Positions 13,362 to 20,195 of a stretch of 20,195 nucleotides of DNA are shown here, in pieces. Source of the DNA: Neorhizobium sp. UBA7851 (GTDB lineage Bacteria > Pseudomonadota > Alphaproteobacteria > Rhizobiales > Rhizobiaceae). The notes beneath the pieces were generated by a model. The model saw nothing but the letters and a program-made list of their open reading frames with translations. It searched no databases and was not told the origin of the DNA. The translations under genes were made by a program, and so were the position numbers. Every line of letters begins with the position of its first letter. Position 1 is the stretch's first letter. Location: positions 44,809 to 65,003 of the forward strand of contig DLSX01000178.1 of NCBI GenBank assembly GCA_002500765.1, written 5' to 3'.

Positions 13362-14507
13362 ATGAAGGGAAGTCTCGGCACATCGCTGGTTCTTCACACG
13401 CTGGTTCTGACCTGGGCGATGGTTTCGCTCAGTGCGCCGGCGCCGATGACCGTTGCCGACGTCGAGGCGTTGCCCGTCGACATCGTGCCGATCGAAGATA
13501 TGACGATGATGATGCAGGGCGACAAGACGGCGCCGATGCTGGAAAAGCCGGCAGCCAAGCCGACCAATAACCAGAAGGTTGTCGAAGGAGCCGAAAATGC
13601 GGGCGAGAACGACGTCGATCTGAAGACACCTCCGACACCAGCCAAGAGGCCGGTGCAGGTGGAAGCCGCGGCTGCACCGAAGCCGGCTGAACGCCCGACA
13701 CCGACGCCGACGCCCGAGCAGAACGAAGTCAAGGACATCGCGCCGGAAGAGACTGCGCCAAAGCCGACGGAAATGGCGGCTCTGCCGCAGCAGAAGCCCG
13801 AGCCGACGCCGCCGAAACCAGAGCCCACTCCAGCCCCGGAGCCAACGCCTGCGCCAGCGCAGACCCAGGCGGAGGAAATGCCGCTTCCGTCCTCCATTCC
13901 TCTTCCGGCTGCCAAACCGAAACCGGAGCCGCCGAAGGAACAGGCAAAACCGGTTGAAAAACCCGTCGAAAAGCCTGTCGAGAAAAAGCCCGAGACGAAG
14001 CCTGCCGAGACTGCAAAGCCGACCGACAAGAAGGAAGGCAAGAAGCAGGAAACTGCCAAGTCTTCCTCTTCGCAGAAGAGCGATTTCAACGCAGACGAGA
14101 TTGCTTCGCTGCTCAACAAGCAGGAATCATCCGGCGGCGGCGCGAAGCGCTCTACCTCACCGGCATCCACCGGCAGCACCAAGCCTTCCACCGCCGCGAA
14201 GCTGAGCCTCAGCGAGATGGATGCGCTGCGCGGCCAGATCCAGAACAACTGGTCGACCATCGCCGGCATCGAAGGATTGCAGGGCATGGTGATCCGGGTG
14301 ACGTTCAGGCTCGACAAGTCGGGCATGATTATCGGTGAGCCGGAGGTCACGTCTAACGGCGGCTCCTCGATGGCGCGCCGGACGATGGAAGGCGGTGCGT
14401 TGCGCGCAGTGCTCAAGTCGCAGCCCTTCAAGGGGCTGCCGGCCGAAAAATACGACGCCTGGAGCGAAGTCGCCGTCAATTTCGACCCCAGTGAACTGGG
14501 GCTCTAA
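13362..14507 (+). CDS. tolA: Tol-Pal energy-transducing protein TolA
   Basis: A 381-residue TonB/TolA-type protein. The N-terminal membrane anchor (about 6-25) has the S8-x3-H12 motif that contacts TolQ/TolR. The central region (about 85-240) is rich in Pro, Glu, Lys and Thr, with runs such as PKPEPTPAPEPTPAPA and the repeat KPVEKPVEKPVEK (about 196-208). This is unlike the Ala/Lys-rich helix of E. coli TolA and closer to a TonB spacer. The C-terminal domain (about 285-381) starts at LRGQIQNNWSTIAGIEGLQG and would bind TolB/Pal. It spans the periplasm and transmits the proton-motive force. A long antisense open frame over this gene is a compositional shadow. Confidence 0.94.
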   Translation: MKGSLGTSLVLHTLVLTWAMVSLSAPAPMTVADVEALPVDIVPIEDMTMMMQGDKTAPMLEKPAAKPTNNQKVVEGAENAGENDVDLKTPPTPAKRPVQVEAAAAPKPAERPTPTPTPEQNEVKDIAPEETAPKPTEMAALPQQKPEPTPPKPEPTPAPEPTPAPAQTQAEEMPLPSSIPLPAAKPKPEPPKEQAKPVEKPVEKPVEKKPETKPAETAKPTDKKEGKKQETAKSSSSQKSDFNADEIASLLNKQESSGGGAKRSTSPASTGSTKPSTAAKLSLSEMDALRGQIQNNWSTIAGIEGLQGMVIRVTFRLDKSGMIIGEPEVTSNGGSSMARRTMEGGALRAVLKSQPFKGLPAEKYDAWSEVAVNFDPSELGL

Positions 14508-14536
14508 GGAATCAATAGCTGAGAGGCTTTAGCGAT

Positions 14537-15844
14537 ATGATCAAACGTTCCCTCATCGGTATCATGATGGCGATTGCCGGAATGGCGATGACGGTTTCCG
14601 CTCCGGCCCATGCGGCGGTGGAAATCAACATCAACAAGGGCAATGTCCAGCCGTTGCCGATCGCGATCACGGACTTCCAGTCCAACAATGATCTCGGTGC
14701 GCAGATCGCCCAGGTGGTTGCTGCCGACCTGCAGCGTTCCGGCCTGTTTGCCCCGGTGAACAAGGCTGCCTTTATCGAGAAGATTTCGGATCCGAACAAG
14801 GCGCCGCGTTTCCAGGACTGGACGGCGATCAATGCGCAGGCGCTGGTTGTCGGCCGCGTCACCCGCGAGGCCGATGGCCGTCTTCGTGCCGAGTTCCGCC
14901 TGTGGGATACCTATGCCGGCCAGCAGATGACCGGCCAGCAGTTCTTCACCCAGCCGGACAACTGGCGGCGTCTCGCCCATATTATCGCCGATGCGATCTA
15001 CGAGCGCATTACCGGTGAAAAGGGCTATTTCGATACCCGTGTCGTGTTCGTTTCGGAAAACGGTCCCAAGACCGCCCGCCAGCGCCAGCTTGCGATCATG
15101 GACCAGGACGGTTTCAACGTCCGCATGCTGACCAATGCCAAGGACATCGTTCTGACGCCGCGCTTCTCGCCGAGCCGTCAGGAAGTCACCTACATGTCGT
15201 TCGAAGGCAACCAGCCGCGCGTCTATCTGTTGCAGTTGGAAACCGGACAGCGTGAAGTGGTCGGCAATTTCCCCGGCATGACCTTCTCGCCCCGCTTCTC
15301 GCCTGACGGCCAGAAGGTCATCATGAGCCTGCAGCAGGAAGGCAATTCCAACATCTATACGATGGACTTGAGGTCGCGCACGACCACGCGTCTGACCTCC
15401 ACGGCTGCGATCGACACCAGCCCTTCCTATGCACCGGATGGTGGGCGGATTGCATTCGAAAGCGATCGCGGCGGACGGCCTCAGATCTATGTGATGAATG
15501 CAGACGGTTCCGGCCAGAACCGCATTTCCTTCGGTGATGGCTCCTATTCGACACCGGTCTGGTCTCCGCGCGGCGATCTCATCGCCTTTACCAAGCAGTC
15601 GGGCGGCAAGTTCTCGATCGGCGTGATGAAGCCGGACGGTTCGGGCGAACGCATCCTGACATCGGGCTTCCATAATGAAGGCCCGACCTGGGCGCCGAAC
15701 GGCCGTGTGCTGATGTTCTTCCGTCAGGGTGCAGGCGCCGGCGGCCCGCAGCTCTATTCGATCGACCTGACCGGTTACAACGAGCAGATGGTCAAGACGC
15801 CGTCCTACGGCTCAGACCCGGCCTGGTCGCCGCTGCTGGAATAG
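14537..15844 (+). CDS. tolB: Tol-Pal periplasmic beta-propeller protein TolB
   Basis: A 435-residue periplasmic protein. The signal peptide MIKRSLIGIMMAIAGMAMTV continues to a likely cleavage after AHA (residue 26). An N-terminal alpha/beta domain (about 30-160) is followed by a six-bladed propeller of PD40/WD40-like repeats, seen as recurring TPRFSPSRQEVTYMSFE, SPRFSPDGQKVIMS, SPSYAPDGGRIAFESDRGG, TPVWSPRGDLIAF and GPTWAPNGRVLMF. TolB binds Pal and the TolA C-terminal domain and releases Pal during constriction. AGAGG (14522-14526) precedes the ATG by about 10 nt. It lies 29 bp after tolA and is the last gene before a weak terminator. Confidence 0.98.
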   Translation: MIKRSLIGIMMAIAGMAMTVSAPAHAAVEININKGNVQPLPIAITDFQSNNDLGAQIAQVVAADLQRSGLFAPVNKAAFIEKISDPNKAPRFQDWTAINAQALVVGRVTREADGRLRAEFRLWDTYAGQQMTGQQFFTQPDNWRRLAHIIADAIYERITGEKGYFDTRVVFVSENGPKTARQRQLAIMDQDGFNVRMLTNAKDIVLTPRFSPSRQEVTYMSFEGNQPRVYLLQLETGQREVVGNFPGMTFSPRFSPDGQKVIMSLQQEGNSNIYTMDLRSRTTTRLTSTAAIDTSPSYAPDGGRIAFESDRGGRPQIYVMNADGSGQNRISFGDGSYSTPVWSPRGDLIAFTKQSGGKFSIGVMKPDGSGERILTSGFHNEGPTWAPNGRVLMFFRQGAGAGGPQLYSIDLTGYNEQMVKTPSYGSDPAWSPLLE

Positions 15845-15871
15845 GTTGTGTAAACGGGTGCAATCAAGAGT

Positions 15872-15890
15872 GAGGCGATCTCGCCTCTTT
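15872..15890 (+). terminator. Weak intrinsic terminator after tolB
   Basis: GAGGCG (15872-15877) and CGCCTC (15882-15887) form a 6-bp stem with loop ATCT, followed by TTT. It lies 28 nt past the tolB stop. It probably lowers read-through into pal rather than ending transcription fully. Confidence 0.5.
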
Positions 15891-15941
15891 CCTGCCCGAA
15901 TCTCACTAGAATTGGGCAGATACGGGACACCGAAAGTTTTG

Positions 15942-15988
15942 GTTAACCATAGGCATTTGAAGATGGTTAACTCAATTAGGTTAGAGTC
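15942..15988 (+). promoter_or_regulatory. Candidate CtrA-type control region upstream of pal
   Basis: GTTAACCAT (15942-15950) and ATGGTTAAC (15963-15971) form a perfect 9-bp inverted repeat with a 12-nt spacer; each arm contains an exact TTAACCAT, the CtrA half-site known from Caulobacter. A GAGTC (15984-15988), a GANTC site for the cell-cycle methylase CcrM, follows. The region lies 57-86 nt before the pal ATG. Control by CtrA is inferred from motif match only. Confidence 0.45.
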
Positions 15989-16027
15989 TGGCAACTCTGA
16001 ATTTCATGATCCAAGGAGAGACCGGCC

Positions 16028-16561
16028 ATGAGCCGCACTGATACCCAGGCGATGAGCCGCATGCAGACCCTCGCTCGCAATCCAGCCGTTATCGCGCTCA
16101 CGCTGGCGCTGGCGCTTGCCGGCTGCGCCAACAAGAAGAACCTGCCTAACAGCGCAGGTGAGCTTGGCCTCGGCGGCGCAGGTTCGGCAACTCCGGGCTC
16201 GACCCAGGACTTCACCGTCAATGTCGGCGACCGCATCTTCTTCGACACCGATTCGACTTCGATCCGTGCAGACGCCCAGCAGACGCTCGACCGTCAGGCT
16301 CAGTGGCTTGCCCGTTACCCGAACTACGCGATCACCGTCGAAGGCCATGCCGACGAACGCGGTACCCGCGAATACAACCTGGCTCTCGGCGCACGTCGTG
16401 CAGCTTCCACCAAGGAATATCTTGCTTCGCGCGGCGTACCTGCCAACCGCATCAAGACGATCTCCTACGGCAAGGAACGTCCGGTCGCCGTTTGCGACGA
16501 CATTTCCTGCTGGTCGCAGAATCGCCGCGCCGTTACCGTTCTCGGCGGCGCCGGCATGTAA
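16028..16561 (+). CDS. pal: Peptidoglycan-associated lipoprotein Pal
   Basis: A 177-residue outer-membrane lipoprotein. The lipobox LALAGC places the lipidated cysteine at C33. After a Gly-rich linker, the OmpA-like peptidoglycan-binding domain (about 65-177) shows FFDTDSTSIRADA, the motif GHADERGTREYNLALGARRA (106-125) and NRRAVTVL. Pal anchors the outer membrane to the cell wall and is moved to division sites by TolB/TolA. AAGGAG (16013-16018) supports the first ATG; in-frame ATGs at 16052 and 16061 would still keep the lipobox. Two cysteines (C156, C161) lie in a loop before NRRAV. It probably has its own promoter, being 183 bp from tolB behind a weak terminator. Confidence 0.98.
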   Translation: MSRTDTQAMSRMQTLARNPAVIALTLALALAGCANKKNLPNSAGELGLGGAGSATPGSTQDFTVNVGDRIFFDTDSTSIRADAQQTLDRQAQWLARYPNYAITVEGHADERGTREYNLALGARRAASTKEYLASRGVPANRIKTISYGKERPVAVCDDISCWSQNRRAVTVLGGAGM

Positions 16562-16606
16562 TCTCGCTGCGGGCTCCGGCTCATGCGAAGATGACAATTT
16601 GTTTAG

Positions 16607-16640
16607 AAAAGGTGGTCTTTCGGCCACCTTTTTTGTTTTT
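16607..16640 (+). terminator. Strong intrinsic terminator after pal
   Basis: AAAAGGTGGTC (16607-16617) pairs with GGCCACCTTTT (16622-16632) around loop TTTC, followed by a T-rich tail (TTTTTTGTTTTT in all). It ends 122 nt before the cpoB start, suggesting that cpoB has a separate promoter, although I could not define one. Confidence 0.85.
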
Positions 16641-16761
16641 CCTTAGTTTGGCCCCGATTCCCTAGATTTTGAATGACGGCTTGGTTGCTTTTTGGCGGCA
16701 GGTAAGAAAAATCCGTCTCGCGTCATCCCGACGCAAATCAGAGAAGAGCAGGACGAACACC

Positions 16762-17772
16762 ATGAAGAAAATTGTCTTGGCAGCAATGCTGGGGCTGGCG
16801 GCAATGGCGGGGCCAGCTGGCGCCTTCCAACTTTCATTGCCGAAACTCTTCCAGGGCGAGCAAAGTGCTCCGCAGCAGAAGCAGGCCGAAGAACGGCCGG
16901 TCATTCTGGCGCAGAACAATGACGCCGTTCGTAACCAGCAACTCCAGGAGGAGATCCGGCAGCTCAACGGCCGTATCGAGGAAATGAGCTATCAGTTGCT
17001 GCAGATGCAGGAACAGCTGCGCAAGACGCAGGAAGATAACGAATTCCGCTTCCAGGAGCTGGAAAAAAAGAAGAGAAGCGATTTGGGCGACACGGGCGGG
17101 CAACCGGCCGTGGCGTCCAACCGCCCTTCTTCCTCCTCTCAGCCTCCGTCATCTGGCGGTGACGATATTTCCCGCATCATCGAGACGCCGTCCGACAATG
17201 GCGCAGGCGATGGTCAGCAGGGTAATTCCGCGCCAGCTCCGACCACGCTCGGTTCGATGGAATTCGACCAGAACGGCAACCCGATCGGCGCTAGCCGCAA
17301 TGATAATGCCCGCAATTCGTCGGCGCTTCCCGGTGTCGATACCGGATCGCCGCGCGCGGGCCGGGATCCGCAGCAGACGGCTTCGCTTGGCAGTGAAGGC
17401 GATGCCTACAAGATCGCTTATGACCACGTGCTGACGGGCGACTATCAGCTCGCCGAAACCGAGTTTTCCACCTATATCGCCTCCTATCCCAAGAGCAGCC
17501 GCCTGCCGGACGCGAATTTCTGGCTCGGCGAGGCCCAGTATTCGCAGGCCAAGTATAACGAGGCTGCGAAGACCTTTCTGAATGCGCATCAGACTTACGG
17601 AAAGTCACCTAAGGCTCCGGAAATGCTGCTGAAACTCGGTATGTCGCTTGCTGCGCTCGACAATAACGAGACGGCCTGCGCAACGCTGAAGGAAGTGCCT
17701 CGCCGCTATCCGAGTGCCGCCAAGGCTGTGCTTTCCAAGGTCAGTAGCGAACAGAAACGCCTCGGCTGCTAA
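16762..17772 (+). CDS. cpoB: Cell division coordinator CpoB (YbgF)
   Basis: A 336-residue periplasmic protein starting at ATG 16762, where a signal peptide begins (MKKIVLAAMLGLAAMAGPAG, cleavage near residue 21) and AGGAC lies upstream; the longer in-frame extension to 16669 would bury the signal. A coiled coil at about 55-103 (LQEEIRQLNGRIEEMSYQLL) is the trimerisation domain. A low-complexity Ser/Pro/Asn/Gly linker spans about 105-210, then come TPR repeats (about 213-336). CpoB couples Tol-Pal action to PBP1b-type wall synthesis in E. coli. It is longer than the E. coli protein, mostly through the linker. tilS follows after 12 bp. Confidence 0.94.
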   Translation: MKKIVLAAMLGLAAMAGPAGAFQLSLPKLFQGEQSAPQQKQAEERPVILAQNNDAVRNQQLQEEIRQLNGRIEEMSYQLLQMQEQLRKTQEDNEFRFQELEKKKRSDLGDTGGQPAVASNRPSSSSQPPSSGGDDISRIIETPSDNGAGDGQQGNSAPAPTTLGSMEFDQNGNPIGASRNDNARNSSALPGVDTGSPRAGRDPQQTASLGSEGDAYKIAYDHVLTGDYQLAETEFSTYIASYPKSSRLPDANFWLGEAQYSQAKYNEAAKTFLNAHQTYGKSPKAPEMLLKLGMSLAALDNNETACATLKEVPRRYPSAAKAVLSKVSSEQKRLGC

Positions 17773-17784
17773 AGCGAGCCTGCC

Positions 17785-19137
17785 GTGACCGTGCTCCCCG
17801 ACTGGTCGCTGCCTCCACGGGAGGCGGTGACATCGTTTCTCGAAAGGCTGACCGGGCCGTGCCGTATCCTCGTCGCTGTTTCGGGCGGCAGCGATTCGAT
17901 CGGTCTGCTTCTCAGCCTTCACACAGTGCTCGCTGCAGCCGGGGGAAAGCAGCATTCGCTTGTTGCCGCAACCATCGATCACGATCTGAGGGCGGAGGCT
18001 GCCAGCGAGGCCGAAGCGGTCGCGCGGCAGTGCCATGAGCTGTCGATTCCCCACACAATTCTCTGCTGGTCGGATGAAAAGCCAAGCTCCGGGATCTCTG
18101 CCGCCGCAAGAGAGGCGCGTTACCGGCTGCTGATGGACGCCGCCGATCAACTCGCTGCGGATGTCATCGTTACCGGCCACACACTGGATGACCAGTTGGA
18201 AACGGTTGCGATGCGGGCCAGCCGCAGCGAAGCCGGCGCCAATCTCGGTCTTGCCGGCATGGCGGAAGCGGTGCTGCTCGATCGCCGTCGCTGGTTGCTG
18301 CGTCCATTTCTTGCGACGCGGCGCGAGGCGATTCGGGACTTCCTGCGTCAATCGGGCAGAGGATGGATCGATGATCCGAGCAATGCCGATCGGCACTATG
18401 AACGCGTGCGGGTAAGGGAAAGCCTCGATAAAGCCGATACCGCGCTTGAAGCTGTTCAATCCGCCGCGCGCCGGCGGTTCCAACTCGCGGAAGATGCAGC
18501 CGGGCTGGCGCGCCGTCATCTGCATATCACGCATGGCGTTCTGGCCAGGCTTGCTCCCGAAGCCCTGAATGAGGAGGCCGAGGTGCTGCGCCATCTGCTG
18601 GCGAGCCTGGCTGCCATTCTTGGCGGACGCCAGCACCTTCCCGCCGCCGCCACGATGGATCGTGTCATGGCAATGCTCGACCGGCGCAGCATGGGGCGGA
18701 TGACGGCGGGACGCGTGATTTTCGATCTGCGACGCGAGGGGCTTTACCTGCATCGCGAAAATCGCGACCTGACCGCGCTCACGGTTGCGAAAGGCACGAC
18801 CGGGATCTGGGACGGGCGATATCGGATTTGCAACCATACGGATAGAGACATCGAGGTCGGTCCGGCCGCTTTGCAGCGCAGCGTGGCGATCGCCATGTTT
18901 CCCGACGCGCCGCCAGCTATTGCCATGCGAGCCGCGGGTGTAATGCCTGATATCGAAAACGAATTCACGCCGTCGGTTGCGGTCGATAAAGCGACTGTGA
19001 TCGTTGAGCCGGTGCTCTCTCCGTATGACCGTTTTTTGCCGCAGTTCGAACTTATTCTAGCGTGCACGCTGAGGCATTTGTTCGGATACGAGGCGTTTCC
19101 CGCCGCTCCAATTAAGGTTTTCGAGCGGAAAAGCTAA
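17785..19137 (+). CDS. tilS: tRNA(Ile)-lysidine synthase TilS
   Basis: TilS attaches lysine to C34 of the AUA-reading tRNA-Ile, using ATP; it is cytosolic and usually essential. The 450-residue protein has the PP-loop SGGSDS (residues 33-38), the TilS motif TIDHDLR (about 64-69, VDHxLR type) and GHTLDDQLETVAMR (131-144). The rest corresponds to the tRNA-binding linker and C-terminal domains, with weaker conservation. The start is GTG at 17785 with only a weak AGCGAG upstream; it is 12 bp behind cpoB, so translation may be coupled. Position before ftsH is the conserved rhizobial order. Confidence 0.95.
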   Translation: MTVLPDWSLPPREAVTSFLERLTGPCRILVAVSGGSDSIGLLLSLHTVLAAAGGKQHSLVAATIDHDLRAEAASEAEAVARQCHELSIPHTILCWSDEKPSSGISAAAREARYRLLMDAADQLAADVIVTGHTLDDQLETVAMRASRSEAGANLGLAGMAEAVLLDRRRWLLRPFLATRREAIRDFLRQSGRGWIDDPSNADRHYERVRVRESLDKADTALEAVQSAARRRFQLAEDAAGLARRHLHITHGVLARLAPEALNEEAEVLRHLLASLAAILGGRQHLPAAATMDRVMAMLDRRSMGRMTAGRVIFDLRREGLYLHRENRDLTALTVAKGTTGIWDGRYRICNHTDRDIEVGPAALQRSVAIAMFPDAPPAIAMRAAGVMPDIENEFTPSVAVDKATVIVEPVLSPYDRFLPQFELILACTLRHLFGYEAFPAAPIKVFERKS

Positions 19138-19155
19138 ACGTGGGGCCTGCGTCGC

Positions 19156-19187
19156 CTTGGCAAGGGCGTGACGCAACCTTATGTTAT
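19156..19187 (+). promoter_or_regulatory. Candidate RpoH (heat-shock) promoter of ftsH
   Basis: CTTG (19156-19159), 18 nt, then CTTATGTTAT (19178-19187) matches the alphaproteobacterial heat-shock consensus CTTG-N17-CYTATNTNNG at all but the last -10 base, with one extra spacer base. It ends about 52 nt before the ftsH ATG. ftsH is a heat-shock gene in several bacteria. A GC-rich hairpin (GGCCGC/GCGGCC, 19201-19216) lies in the resulting leader. Confidence 0.5.
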
Positions 19188-19239
19188 GGGCCAGAAAGGT
19201 GGCCGCCTGAGCGGCCGCAATGGCATTCCGGGGAGTTCG

Positions 19240-20195
<956 letters not shown>

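Noticed and set aside
13394..14479. 361-codon open frame on the minus strand over tolA
   Set aside because: It is a Gly/Ser/Phe-rich mirror of the Pro/Glu/Lys-rich tolA coding sequence, with no domain or ribosome binding site. The tolA reading is supported by motifs and operon order.
14504..15673. 389-codon minus-strand frame over tolB
   Set aside because: Antisense shadow of tolB, which has a signal peptide and clear propeller repeats.
17605..18837. 410-codon minus-strand frame over cpoB/tilS
   Set aside because: Antisense shadow spanning two genes with strong family motifs.

Overview
The window is a stretch of bacterial chromosome, about 20 kb and GC-rich, with dense genes and short intergenic gaps. 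Gene content and order (ruvC-ruvA-ruvB, a sqdB-sqdD-sqdC sulfolipid cluster, ybgC, tolQRAB-pal-cpoB-tilS-ftsH) point to an alphaproteobacterium of the Rhizobiales, most likely Rhizobiaceae. This is inferred from protein character and gene order; no 16S or other marker is present. No rRNA, tRNA, insertion sequence, integrase or CRISPR array was seen.

Layout. (1) 22-2503, minus strand: a luciferase-family flavin oxidoreductase and a chemoreceptor-like membrane protein whose signalling tip is degenerate. (2) 2685-6351, plus strand: the Holliday-junction operon ruvC-ruvA-ruvB, with a VapBC-type toxin-antitoxin pair at each internal junction (ruvC-[vapBC]-ruvA-[vapBC]-ruvB). Each toxin stop codon overlaps the start codon of the next ruv gene. 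(3) 6344-7537, plus: a Nudix hydrolase overlapping ruvB, then a DUF2945 (TUDOR-like) protein and a small protein with a phage-head-associated motif. The DUF2945 ribosome binding site lies in a potential two-state RNA hairpin. (4) 7531-10611, minus: sqdB-sqdD-sqdC for sulfoquinovosyl diacylglycerol synthesis, with a 10-bp intercistronic hairpin. (5) 10734-19137, plus: the Tol-Pal region. ybgC is separated from tolQ by an antisense DUF3617-like secreted protein and a structured 442-bp gap. Then follow tolQ, tolR, tolA and tolB, a break with a weak terminator and a candidate CtrA-type promoter, pal with a strong terminator, cpoB, and tilS. (6) 19240-end: the 5' part of ftsH behind a near-consensus alphaproteobacterial heat-shock promoter.

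How the parts work together. RuvA and RuvB branch-migrate and RuvC cleaves Holliday junctions. TolQRA form a proton-motive-force-driven inner-membrane machine that works with TolB, Pal and CpoB to pull in and remodel the outer membrane at division. TilS makes tRNA-Ile lysidine and FtsH is a membrane protease; both are essential in many bacteria. The sqd genes make a phosphorus-free anionic lipid.

The most unusual points are the doubly interrupted ruv operon, the potential RNA switch before the DUF2945 gene, the inverted TTAACCAT pair upstream of pal, the structured region before tolQ, and the degenerate chemoreceptor.
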